NCBI GenBank assembly: GCA_017354895.1
Contig: CP071498.1
Location: 2,728,001 to 2,792,000, forward strand
Reading direction: 5' to 3'
Source: Podospora comata
Taxonomy: Eukaryota > Ascomycota > Sordariomycetes > Sordariales > Podosporaceae
DNA length: 64,000 nucleotides
Below, piece after piece: positions 32,362-43,513 of the stretch. The notes below the pieces were generated by a model. The model did no database searches and was not told where the DNA came from. It saw only the letters and a list, made by a program, of their open reading frames with translations. A program made the translations under genes and the position numbers. Within the stretch, counting starts at the first letter, position 1, and each line of letters opens with the position of its first letter.

Positions 32362-34831
32362 CGGAGAGCTGTGCCGACCGTTGACGTCGACCGGGATTTA
32401 ATGCACGTCACCGCGGGATGATTGTTGAGGATTCAGGAAGGAAATTTCCGCGTAGCTTTTGGTCCGTCGTCGCCGGTCTCAGGATCGATATCGGGATCAC
32501 AGAATCGGAGCCTTTTCTCGTTCTTCGGCAGCTTCAAGAAATGACGGAGTGAAAGATTAACAAAATACCGTCAGACCCGACAGGACACACAGCTGGAATG
32601 CGGTGGTGGTGGTGGTTGGGACGGGCCGTCGGTTTGGCTATATAAAACATTAATATCCGCGTGCCACCTGGGCGGGCGCCCATCACCATCGCTTATGGAG
32701 CCCAGCCGACTTTTGCTGTAGACAGGATGCACGGCAGCACCATGGCTTTGATCTGTCGGGCCGTGGTCTCCGTCGGAGGGTTTTTAGCTGTCAATCTGTC
32801 GTAGAGGAGCCGTGATCCCAGCGCTGGGGTTCAACACCAGGTTGAAAAATCAGAGCAGCTTGGTTGAAAGAATCGGCGAGATTCGGCCCGCTTACATTTC
32901 GGGGAAGCGCTCTCTCGTTCGCGTCTGCAAAAGTGATAAGACCATGGAAGCTCCGCATAAAAGTGCCTTCCCATTCAAGGACAGGTTTCTTTGCCTTCCG
33001 TCACATCTTGCATCTGCACGAGAGTGGGAATACTGGCAATGCAGCCGCCCGTCATGGCCAATCAGAGTCAAGGTATCTGGACTTTTATCCCCTGTCCTCC
33101 CAACCTTGAAGCCGTGGTGTTTGGTTCTCTGCTTCGTTTAATTCTAGTAATGCAACGACCGGCGGCACGTACACAACGTCAAAATGCTGCTACCCGATCA
33201 GATCAGCCTGCCAGACCCGCCATAGCTTTTTCTCGGAGGTCGATCAAACGGCTTTAAAGCGTAGAGGTGGTGAGGTGTTTAACTCAAGGTCAGATAATCA
33301 AGATATGGTTATGTTGATCAATGTGGCTGACCAATGCACGTCTAGTGCTACACTACAATTCTCTACGTCTAGTAGTGATCAGCCTATGTTTGTCTAGACT
33401 TGCGATCTGTTGTTTCGTGAGACAGGTCCTGCATATGGCTTCCTGTCTGACAACCTTTGAGAAATTGAGATGACAGCAGCGTGCGTCGTGAGACTTTTCT
33501 GATTCTCTTGTTCAAAGACCGAGATGTCGATCCATGCCAGCTGGCCTTTATCTAACCCTGGAAGCTATTCGGGACCCAGCAGCCTTGACAAATCTTTTTA
33601 GTCTAGCATAGCAGATGGGAGTTGGACGCGGCTAGTGAAATAGCAATTCTGAGACTCTGTCGTGAAGTTGCCAGCTGAAACTAGCGACCGACGCTGCCGA
33701 AGAGGCTTGGAAGAGGTCACGTTGTGGACTATAATCAGGGGATCCAGGAGATTGTCTTGGTAACCCTCTGGCCGGCAAATCTTGTCGGTTCGCGTCCCGT
33801 CGCGGAACAACCTCCAAACCGAAAGATTGCCGCGCACGTGCCTCGTGTGCCTGGATCTGAGAGATTCTAGTGTTGCTAGCGCAGCGGTCCAGCAATGCTT
33901 ATTTTGACATTCGAAGGGGTGGTGCACTGGTGTTGAAGATGCGGCGTTTTGTGTCGGATCACCAACAGGGAAAAACCGAGGCCTGTAACGCGGTCGTCCG
34001 GAAAAACGACCCATTCCGAGCAGCAGTGGGCAATCCAATCCGGGGCGAGGTCGGGTCTGGGGGAGCTCTGGGGAAGCTGTCCGGGGAAGCGGAGCTGGCC
34101 GCAACACCAAGCCCACCAGAGCCGTTTTGTCCTCGGTTACCCCACAGTTCGTGGCACGACATGCGGAGCGCTTCACAGGCCAAACACACCACCATTGGCC
34201 GCTAATCACACGAGAAACCACCACATGCCGAACCACTTGCTCCTCCCGCTCTGCCCATCATGTTCTCTCCTGGCCAGTCTGCCAGTTGTGCCCAACGCAC
34301 CTGCTCTGCCTTTGCCATACATCAATTCGCATGTTTTCTTCTCTTTGTCCCACCCTCCAGAAACTTCCCACCTTTTCTGGGCTGGCCATCTACAAGCATC
34401 TATCCTTGAATCTACATACGCCGGAGAGAGAGAGAGGGGTATCTTATCCTCCCCACGCTCTAATTTGCTTGTCGATCTCTTGTCAACTCATCCTTGCATC
34501 TACTCCATACAACTACGTCTTCTTCCCCACGGGGCAACCTCCTCCCGCGGCAACCGAAGTGGGAATATAAACACTCCCCTTCGTCCCTGATTCCTGTCCT
34601 CTCGACCTGACCTCGACATCATCGCTTCGTTATACACACTTCAACAGTTCTCGCCCGCACTTCAAGATACCCTTTTTGTTGGTTTTGTGCTGTTTCGGTT
34701 CCTTGTAACAAACCACCACATTTCCACCCCCCACCCTTTTTACGTACTACTACAACTACCAAGGACGACAAACCACCACTCTGTCGAACCACCTCCGACT
34801 ACCGAGAGAGAACACCTTTACTTTACCAAAA
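32362..34831. other. Gene-free stretch
   Basis: 2.5 kb. A TATATAAAA element at about 32639 points rightward but only a 25-codon frame (32728-32805) follows. The right part (34150-34830) is a C/T/A-rich leader typical of a strongly expressed fungal gene. The long minus frame at 33598-34236 has no protein character. Confidence 0.5.
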
Positions 34832-35244
34832 ATGGCCTCTACTCAGCAGCAATCCCGCCTCCTTTCCACCTCTGCCCGCGTGCACCCCCCTTACCTTCCT
34901 CACCTCTACACCGCGGCTACCAAACCATCCCCCGTAGCAAGGGGCATCAAGTGGTATGCTCCCCCTCATTTCCCCTTTCTCCTCTCTGTCCAACAGCTTC
35001 CAACATGTTCTTTGTGTTTAGGGTCCCACCTCTCGCAGGCGCCCTCGCAGCAGGCTACGTAGCCGTCTCAACCTACCGCACCTCCGCCGCCGCCGCCCAG
35101 CAACGACAGGCCGAGGCTGAGCAGGCTGATCTGGAGAGAAGACGACAGAACGCCGCTTTGGCGGACGCCTACGGGGACAGAAGCAGCTTGGAGGAGCTGG
35201 AGAGGGCGATGAGGGTGTATGAGGCGCAGCGGGGCAACAACTAA
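34832..35244 (+). CDS. Small probable mitochondrial membrane protein
   Basis: Two exons, 34832-34953 and 35022-35244 (intron 68 nt, GTATGC...TTTAG), 114 residues. The first 40 residues are rich in Ser, Thr and Arg without acids (SRLLSTSARV), like a mitochondrial targeting signal. One hydrophobic span (LAGALAAGYVAVSTY) follows, then a Gln/Glu/Arg-rich amphipathic helix. The layout suits an inner-membrane single-pass protein. No family name recognised. Confidence 0.72.
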
Positions 35245-37685
35245 GCAGTGGTGATGTTGCCCAGGAAGAGGGGGACTGACTGATGAGCGGGCTCTTGGAG
35301 GGTTCTCTCGTGCTGACAGGGCAATGACAGGGGGAAATGGGAAATGCGGTGGAATTTTGGCTTTTTGATATCCTGTTTTGGTGTTGTTCTGGGTTGGTTT
35401 TTTTTGAAAGGCATTAGCATGGGTTATGAACTGGATGGACGGGACTGGGCAAACGGGCATAAGGCATATTTTCTGGCGGGGCGTTTTTGGATGGGCAATC
35501 TGATGCAAGATCATGGGGAAGCTATGGCTGGCTATTCCTTGCAGATATTTTGAGAGAAAAAAATGTCAAAATAATATTCTATCTGCTCTGGTCATCATGT
35601 TGTGTGAATGATGCTGGGGTAGTGATGAGCCGGGGGTTGTTGCACACCCAGGCTCAAACACTGAGAAGCACGACCACCTCATCACCGGCCAAGACCTCCC
35701 TTCCACACATCCCGACGGTGGCAGAAGTCAAGCTTTGTCCCCCCCTGCAAGATCCATCACACTCAATCACATTTTACTCTCCTTAAATCCGAGCAGAGTT
35801 CATCAAAAATACCTCGAATCTCTCCTGTTGTGCACGTATGACTGGGGCTATGGGGGAGATTCTGTACGGCATGATGTGGTGGTGTTGTCATACCTTTGCA
35901 GTGCAGATCTGCTGCGGGGGATGAGATGGTTGATGCCTGATGATTATTAAAGTTGGCGGTTTGCATATGCGGTGTTTGTGGTTGGATGAGTGAGTGATGG
36001 GCGGGGATCTGGGTTGATGGGGTTGATCTTTGATGTGGGAACATGGCACAGAGGGGGGGAGGGGGTTTGTGAGACTGTGATTTGACGATGGGGGTGATAG
36101 GGCGTTGCGGAGGGCGTCGTACTTGCGAGGATGCGGGTGTTGCCAGTTGGGGAAGAGAAGGGTGATGAGTTGAGTTTGCCTGTGAGATTTCAACGTGGGG
36201 GTTTGGAGGATGTTATTGGGTGGTTTTGATTGGGCTGTACATAAGAGTTGGGGATTTGAATTTCTTAATCGTAAGTAGGGTATGTGAGCTACTGCTTGTA
36301 CATTTGTGGTGGGTATCTGAGATATGCATGAGAGAAGCTGGGCGTCAGTCATGTTGAGGAAGTGATGAGATGGCTCATGAGGCGAGACTTGCTCAGTTTC
36401 ATTACGTCGGTGTAAGTGATCAAAAACTGAGGAGATACGAGGCTGGTAAGACATGACAGAATAATTCTGTCCTGATCAGGCGGTTCATCAAAAATGAGAT
36501 AGAGTTGTCGAAAACATTCCTGAGCACACTTCACTTCCCGGGTCAGGCTTGTGCCGAGCGGAATAAGTTGCCGTACGGAGTATGAGAACTATCCGATAGG
36601 AACCCTGGGTTGTTCTTGCTTTTTGGGATCTTTTTGCCTTTCGACAATTGGAAAAACATGGGGCTCTGTCCTGGCTGTATCTTCCCTCTTGGGAACCCAC
36701 AGATGTCCGCCAGTCACATACTTGAATTTCTACCCACTCAACACACCTACTCAACACAAAAGAGACTTGCAGCACCAAAATTCTTCATGATGACAAGTCC
36801 TCAACCTCACCCGCCCTTTTCTTATCAACGCCCAGTCCGCTGCCGTTTCTGGGCAATTCCTCCCCAAATGGATGTAGCCCTGCTCAGCACGGCTCCCTAC
36901 GGCCCATGACGTTGGGAAACTGTGAGACTGCTCGTTGGCACCCGATGGAACGGGGATAAGATTGGCAGAATGCTCCAGACAGGCAAGGCGGAAGCCGTGC
37001 AAAGTTGGCAAAGGGAGGCATCTGTCTACAAGATGAGACACCCAGACCTAGACCAGCTGTCTACAAGAGAAGCAGTGAGCACACCAGCGCAAGGGGTAAG
37101 ACGATGTTTTCATACTCTATCCCATCATTGGCCTCAACTATGAACTCATCATACCCTTTAGTATCACGACTCAATCTTGGCTATCTCGATCATCACGACC
37201 TGCATCGGCAGTGCGACGGCAGCAAGTCATGTCAGCGATAGTCTCGCCCCAAACTCAACCCCCTCCCAGCCTCGTGTTGGAAGCCGATGATTACTACACT
37301 TGTTTTTTCATCTGAGAAAGACGTCACACTAAGGCTCGCCGGAATGCTCGCCGCGGGATACGCAACCCGATCTGGGGCTTGCAACACCTGCTTCGGAGTC
37401 CCATCCGTGAACTCGGTTAACGACGAGGAATGAGATGTCTCGCAACGCGCGAATCTCCCCCTTCCTCCCACTATTCCTCTCTCGTTCACGCGCACTCAGC
37501 ATGAAGGATAAGATGTGTTTTGCATCAGCACAACTTGTTCCGTTTTGTTCTGCTTTCTTCTGACTTACTTACACACTCTAGGGGGAGCAATACGACAGCT
37601 CTCTTGTACATTTTGACCCCTAGACATATACCAGCACCAGTCCCATAGAAAGGGGCTCGAGATACCCAGCAAGACAACACGCAGA
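35245..37685. other. Gene-free stretch
   Basis: 2.4 kb between two plus-strand genes. A 188-codon minus frame (36454-35888) is Pro/His/Ser-rich and looks like a by-product of T/G-rich plus-strand sequence. No supported gene. Confidence 0.5.
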
Positions 37686-39530
37686 ATGATAGTCAATCTC
37701 TACTGGATCACGCTTTTTGTTCTTCTTCCCGTCACAGTGTTGCTTATGAGCAGGAGCCTACTGGCCAAAGCAGCACGAAGTTTCCTCGCCAAAGCAAAAA
37801 GACACACATCAGACACTCCGCCACCATCACCAACAGATTCCGTCACAGGAGAGGATGACCATGAGCGAATCAAAGACAAGGAAGCGCGGGCGTTCCAGAT
37901 CAAGTTTCTCAAGGTGTACCTTTTTGCCATGGCGGCCGACTGGTTGCAGGGGCCATACACTTACCCTCTCTTCAAGACGGAGTTTGAGTTTCCAGAAAAG
38001 ACGGTCGCGTCACTGTACATGACGACGTTTATTGCTGCGGCAATCTCTTCACTCCTTGTCGGGTTTCTGGCGGACAAGTTTGGGAGAAGAAATGCCTGTC
38101 TGGCGTTCTGTCTCATCCACTCGCTCTCGGCGTTGAGCGTGCTTTCGAAGGACTTGAAAGTGCTGTATGCGGGACAAGCACTTGGTGGAATAGGGCTGGC
38201 GATGCTCTGGACGGTGTTTGAGAGTTGGATGGTGACTGAGTGGAACACTAGGAAGCTTGGAGATGAGAGGCTAGGGACCATGTTTGGGACCATGACGAAG
38301 GCCAACTGCAGTGCTGCTGTGTTGGGTGGGTTGATTGGCGATTTGGCTGTGGAGGTGTCGGGGACGAGAAAGGGACCTTTTGTGGTTGGTGTGGTAAGTG
38401 CATGGCCATGGTTTGTGGTGAAGAAGGCGAAATTAACGACGAACATAGGCTATTGAAGCTATTGCTGCGGCCATGCTTATTTGCTGCTGGGTAAGATATT
38501 TGCCATGAGATTTTCTGGGCTACATACTGAGTGATCTCGCAGAACGAGAACTACGGACAGCCGAAAGATAGCAAGGAGAAGCGCATGACTCCAAAGGAGA
38601 CCCTCAGACAGCTTGGAGGTAAGTGCCAGAAAGACCGCCAAGACCTTGCGGTTGCTAACGGATAAAGACATCAAAATTTGGGCACTCAGCTTCATCAGCT
38701 GCTGCTGGGAAGGCACCAATTTCTTGGTCCTCTTCTTCTGGCCTGGTATTCTCCAAGACGCACACAGACGCATCCACGGACCTGACGCTGAGGATGTGCC
38801 CTACGGCCCCATCTTCGCTGCCTTCATGTTGGCCATGATTCTCGGCGCTCTGTTGTTCAGCGCCATCATGAAGAGAAAGAAGAGCCGCCTCGCCTTGCCC
38901 GTCGATCCTTCCCAATCTCCTAGCAAGACTTCCTGGTTGAAGAAAGCCTTCACCAATCCCCACAACCTGATGGGCATCGTCATCTTCATCGGCGGCGGCT
39001 GTCTACTGCAATCAGCATATGTCCCAATCGAGGTCCTCGCCTTCTTTGGCTACTTGTTGTTCGAGTTTTGCAACGGCATTTACGTGCCCTGCGTGGCGTA
39101 CCATAGGGGTATCGTCGTCAACGAGGGCAACAGAGCTGGTTTGTACGGTCTGATGAAGCTGCCTCACTTCCTGTTTGTGATCATTGCACTTGCGACTGCT
39201 GTTGAAGGTTAGTACTCTCTTCTCTCGCCTGATGGCCAAGTGTGCAGAGACTGATGATTCCCAGACCCTCGCCACCGGCAAACCGTCTTCCTCGCTTGCT
39301 TCTCCACCCTCGTCGCTGCCTCTCTGGCGAGCATCATTGGACTGAGGGGCTCGGCGCCGGAAGAGAAGAAGCCCGAGAATGACTTGGAGCAACTGATGGA
39401 GATGAGCGATGGTGACAGCTTCCGAGAGAAGATGCTCACGCCGCACACCCTGGCTTCGGCTTCGACACCAACGCTGTCCACCACGAGGCCGACCACGGCT
39501 CATGAGATTATCATGGATAAGCAAACCTGA
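37686..39530 (+). CDS. MFS transporter, MFSD5/molybdate-anion type
   Basis: Five exons: 37686-38393, 38449-38490, 38543-38618, 38668-39207, 39265-39530; introns 49-57 nt; 543 residues. The signature KVYLFAMAADWLQGPYTYPLFK after the first segment, GFLADKFGRRNA (MFS loop 2-3 motif), and about twelve TM helices match the MFSD5 group, which imports molybdate in Chlamydomonas and humans. A charged loop (KRKKSR) separates the two six-helix halves, and the C-terminal tail is Ser/Thr-rich. Likely plasma or internal membrane; the substrate is taken from the family, not proved. Confidence 0.9.
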
Positions 39531-39927
39531 GCGACTCACAGGCGTGCCCTACCAAGGCAAACCACCAGCGACGATGCCCAGAAAGATTCAACATGAACGA
39601 CAACTAGCCCTCAGTGGTCAACAGCCAACTAACGAACGATGAAGTATGGTATGTGCGAGTAAGATGAACAGACGGGATAAGGGAAGGTACAAGTAACAAA
39701 CATGGACAGGACGGGATTAACATGAGGACAACAACAAAAACAACAACAACAACAAGATAACCAACAACACATCTGTACTTTTCTGTAAATTAGTTATACC
39801 TGACATCTTAGTCCCTAAAACAACAAGGAAACAGACTTGATAATCCAGCCCCAATAGAGCTTGATCTCAAAAACAGCAATCTCTCTCATTGAACCCGATA
39901 TCTACACCCTTGGTATCTCGAACTTTT
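39531..39927. other. Intergenic between convergent genes
   Basis: Short convergent region with a (CAA)n microsatellite at about 39729-39770. Nothing else. Confidence 0.6.
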
Positions 39928-41400
39928 TCACTTCTTAAAAGCCTTCCTCTTCCCCTGTTTATTCCCATCGGCAATCTCCTCCTCCTCATCCTCCCACTCC
40001 CCATCCTCCTCCATCTTCGAGTTGACCTGCTCCTCCGCATCCCCAGCCAACCCCTCGCTATCAAACCCCTTGTCATCCCCATCATACCCATACTCGTACA
40101 AATCACTATCGTAATCCTCCATATCCTCATCATCATCCTCTTCTTCCTCTTGCTGCCCCTTCTTCCCCTGCTGCTGCTGCTGCTGCTTATTCGCCTCCTT
40201 GGCAGCCTTCTTCCTCTCCACATTCGCCTTCTGCTCCTTCTTCCTCGCCTCCTTGTCCTTCCTCCTCTGCTCCCACTTCTTCTCCAGCTCCCTGATCTCC
40301 TCCCTTGTCTTGTGGACATACTCATGCCACATCACCTTGCCCGAGCACAGCCCTTCCTCCACCTTTGTCATGCGAAGCTTCATTCTCGGGCCGAGCTCGA
40401 CTAACTTCACAGCCCGACGCTCAACATTGTCTTTACGCCCCGTGTCACCATCCTCATCATCACTCCCGTCTTCATTTTGTGCTTGTCTTGGCTTGTTGGA
40501 ACTGTGAACCTTCCTCGCCGACGTCTCGAGAACCTCCACCTCGGCGTCGGTTTCGTACTCGCTTCCTGACGTGTTATCCGTCTCGTACCCCGCGCCGTTT
40601 TCACCCCCAATCATAAACTCGGAAATGTCTTTCAGCTTCCCCAGGTTGGGCAGCTGCCCCTTCTTTGACTTGGACGACTTTAGCAGTTTCTCGGCGGCGT
40701 TTAACCTCCTCAGTGGCTTCGACAGGCCGACTGGTTTGGTGGTGATGGCGTAGTGGCGAAAGTTGACGATGAACGTTCCGTCGTCTTCGGGGGATTGCTC
40801 CCTGTTAAGAAGGAGGACGCGACGGATGGATTTGAGGGGGGCTCGTTGCGGGTTGATTGGGGGGAAGAGAGACTGGAAAGCGGTCGTGGTGAGGGACTCG
40901 AGGTGGCGGGGGACTTTGGAGGTGTGGTCCGAGTTGGGGTTGGTGAAGTTGTTCATGACTAGGAGGGGAGGGGTGATGTACTCTTTGCCGCCCCCCTTGG
41001 GGTGTCGCTGGGCTCGCCGGACGTCCTTTGTCAAAGAGTACTTTTCTACGCGAAAGTGAAAGGTAGGGCCGCGGGGGGTGATGGCGAGGCGCATGTTGGT
41101 GTTGCCCGACTCGGAGCGGGAGAAGAGGAGGAGGTGGGAGACGCCGAGGGGGCCGCACATGGTCACGTAGTCGCGTAGGCGGTTGGCTTTGCGCTCTTTG
41201 AGACGGGAGGCGGTGCCAGGTTCCATTACGCGCCGGACGTCGGCGGCAAGTTGGGAGATGCTGGTTCCTACTTCGCCGGCGCCCATGCGGATGACCATGG
41301 ATTTCGGGTCTTTGGTGTTGATGTGGCCAGTGACGGCGGTGGGGGCGGCTGGGTTGTGAGCACCCAGGTGGGTTCTTCTCTTGGAGCGTTTCTTGGCCAT
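39928..41400 (-). CDS. SSF1: Ribosome biogenesis protein Ssf1/Peter Pan (Brix domain)
   Basis: Intronless, 490 residues from the ATG at 41400 (MAKKRSKRRTHLG, matching the usual start; the frame opens further upstream but reads as leader). The Brix domain spans about residues 30-330 (CGPLGVSHLLLFSRS, GPTFHFRVEKYSL, INFRHYAI-type end at IVNFRHYAITT). A Lys/Arg coiled coil, a Q6 run (CAG-type repeat) and a very acidic C-terminal tail follow. Nucleolar 60S assembly factor working with the 27S pre-rRNA. Divergent from RRP3 across only 274 bp. Confidence 0.95.
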   Translation of the reverse strand: MAKKRSKRRTHLGAHNPAAPTAVTGHINTKDPKSMVIRMGAGEVGTSISQLAADVRRVMEPGTASRLKERKANRLRDYVTMCGPLGVSHLLLFSRSESGNTNMRLAITPRGPTFHFRVEKYSLTKDVRRAQRHPKGGGKEYITPPLLVMNNFTNPNSDHTSKVPRHLESLTTTAFQSLFPPINPQRAPLKSIRRVLLLNREQSPEDDGTFIVNFRHYAITTKPVGLSKPLRRLNAAEKLLKSSKSKKGQLPNLGKLKDISEFMIGGENGAGYETDNTSGSEYETDAEVEVLETSARKVHSSNKPRQAQNEDGSDDEDGDTGRKDNVERRAVKLVELGPRMKLRMTKVEEGLCSGKVMWHEYVHKTREEIRELEKKWEQRRKDKEARKKEQKANVERKKAAKEANKQQQQQQGKKGQQEEEEDDDEDMEDYDSDLYEYGYDGDDKGFDSEGLAGDAEEQVNSKMEEDGEWEDEEEEIADGNKQGKRKAFKK

Positions 41401-41674
41401 TGTGGTGGTGGTTGATGTGTTTTCTCTGGTTTCGTAGGCAGAGAAATGTATGATGGAGGAAGCTTTCGGCCTGCCGCAGCAAACCAATTGATGCGCCAGA
41501 GCTTTGGCGGCGCGCAGAGAAAATTTCGGTGGGGCCTTTGCTTATCGGGCCACCCCACATGGCCGATAAGCCTGGAATTTTGGAAGATGGCTATGTAGTT
41601 CGACAGCTTCTGAAAGTCTATTTCACCGGACAAACACTTTCTTGTAAGGTTTGATTGTCCGAAACACCGTCAAA
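41401..41674. promoter_or_regulatory. Bidirectional promoter SSF1-RRP3
   Basis: 274 bp between the ATGs of two divergent ribosome-biogenesis genes. No TATA box; a palindromic 'ttatcgg...ccgataa' pair lies at about 41540-41568. Shared control of the two genes is inferred. Confidence 0.6.
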
Positions 41675-43254
41675 ATGTCGTCAGTCAAGCGCAGAAAGAT
41701 CTCCGACAACCCTTCCGCGGTGAAGAAAAAGAAGACCGAAGCACCCAAGCCCAAAATAACACCTGGGCCAGAACCCAGAATCGAAGATGCAGTATCTGAG
41801 GCCTCAGATGCCGAAGAGTCGACCACCATTGACAATGAGAACGGGGAGGCTGCCCCAAAGACCTTCAAGGATCTCGTATGTTGGAATTGATGGTCTGCAT
41901 AGTGTTTGAATCTTCTGCTGACTTGTACCCAGGGCATCGTCGACTCCCTGTGCGAAGCATGCGACCGACTTGGATACAAGCAGCCAACCGCTATTCAGCA
42001 AGAGGCCATCCCACTTGCGCTTCAAGATCGCGACATCATTGGTATCGCCGAGACGGGTTCCGGAAAAACAGCCGCTTTTGCCCTTCCAATTCTTCAAGCT
42101 TTGCTCGACAAGCCCCAGCCCTTGTTCGCCCTCGTTCTTGCGCCGACAAGAGAACTTGCCGCCCAGATCGCCCAGTCCTTTGAAGCTCTCGGTTCCCTGA
42201 TCAACCTCCGTTGCGCTCTTCTTCTTGGTGGTCTAGACATGGTACAGCAAGCTATCGCCCTCGGAAAGAAGCCTCACGTGGTCGTCGCAACCCCCGGTAG
42301 ACTTCTCGACCATTTGGAAAAGACCAAGGGCTTCAGCTTGCGCAATCTTAGGTACTGCGTCATGGACGAAGCCGATCGCCTCCTCGACATGGACTTTGGC
42401 CCCATCCTCGAGAAGATCCTCAAGTTCCTCCCCCGCGAGCGCCGCACTTTTCTGTTCTCCGCCACCATGTCCAGCAAAGTCGAATCCCTCCAGCGCGCCT
42501 CTCTCCGCGACCCCCTAAAGGTCAACGTCTCCACCTCCAAGTACCAAACCGTCTCGACGCTCGTCTCCAACTACCTCTTCATCCCTCACATTCACAAGGA
42601 CACGTATTTCATCTACCTCTGTAATGAATTCGCCGGCAAGACAATGATCGTCTTTACCCGTACTGTTCTCGAGACGCAAAGAATTGCCATTCTGTTGCGC
42701 ACTCTGGGCATGGGCGCTATCCCGCTCCACGGTGGCTTGTCTCAGTCAGCTCGTCTCGGTGCGCTGAGCAAGTTCCGCGCTGGGACGAGGAATATTCTTG
42801 TGGCTACTGATGTTGCGGCTCGTGGTTTGGATATTCCCAATGTGGACTGTGTCATCAATTATGATTTGCCGCAGGATTCGAAGACATATATTCATCGGGT
42901 TGGTCGTACGGCTCGTGCGGGCAAGTCGGGGCATGCTTTGAGTATTGTGACGCAATAGTGAGTTATCTCTCTCTACCTTGTGTTGACCTGAGAACTAACG
43001 TGAACAGTGACCTCGAAATCTGGACCCGCATCGAAGCCGCCCTCGGCACCAAGCTCACCGAGTACGCTTACGAAAAGGACGAGGTGATGATTTTCAAGCC
43101 CCGGGTGGAAGAGGCTCAACGGCACGCGAGAAATGAGATGAAGAACTTGATTGATGACCGGGGGAAGAAGGGGTCGGTGCTGAAGGGCCACAGGGGGAAG
43201 AAGAGGGGTGCGCCCGGGTCTGGGAGGGATAATATGGATGCTGAGGAGGGTTGA
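41675..43254 (+). CDS. RRP3: ATP-dependent rRNA helicase Rrp3 (DEAD-box)
   Basis: Three exons: 41675-41875, 41933-42957, 43008-43254 (introns 57 and 50 nt), 490 residues. A Lys-rich N-terminus precedes the helicase core, with every motif visible: Q motif [63 protein letters not shown] and [10 protein letters not shown]. Length and C-terminal Lys/Arg/Gly tail fit Rrp3/DDX47, which acts in 18S rRNA maturation in the nucleolus. Confidence 0.96.
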
Positions 43255-43513
43255 GAAGGCTCTGGAAGGTGGTGAATCTTTTTATTTTGTCTGGCATTTG
43301 CGGAGTTTGAAAAAGGGTTGTTATTTCTTGGGAATAGGGGCGGGGGTGAGTGGAGGATAGAGAGCGCCGGAGTGGGTATATACCATCTTGGGGAGTTTTA
43401 CGTGTAATGAGGGCGCGCTGGGTTGGTGAGTGAATACATTTGGATTAACTTTGTCACGTCCATCCTATTCCTGTTGAGTTCATCCTGCCCTGAAATGTGC
43501 ATGCTATGTAAAC

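Noticed and set aside
33598-34236. Minus-strand frame of 212 codons
   Set aside because: Odd composition (Cys/Arg/Pro-rich), no domain; partly overlaps the leader of the small mitochondrial protein gene.
35888-36454. Minus-strand frame of 188 codons
   Set aside because: Pro/His/Ser composition typical of a frame read from T/G-rich DNA; no homology recognised.
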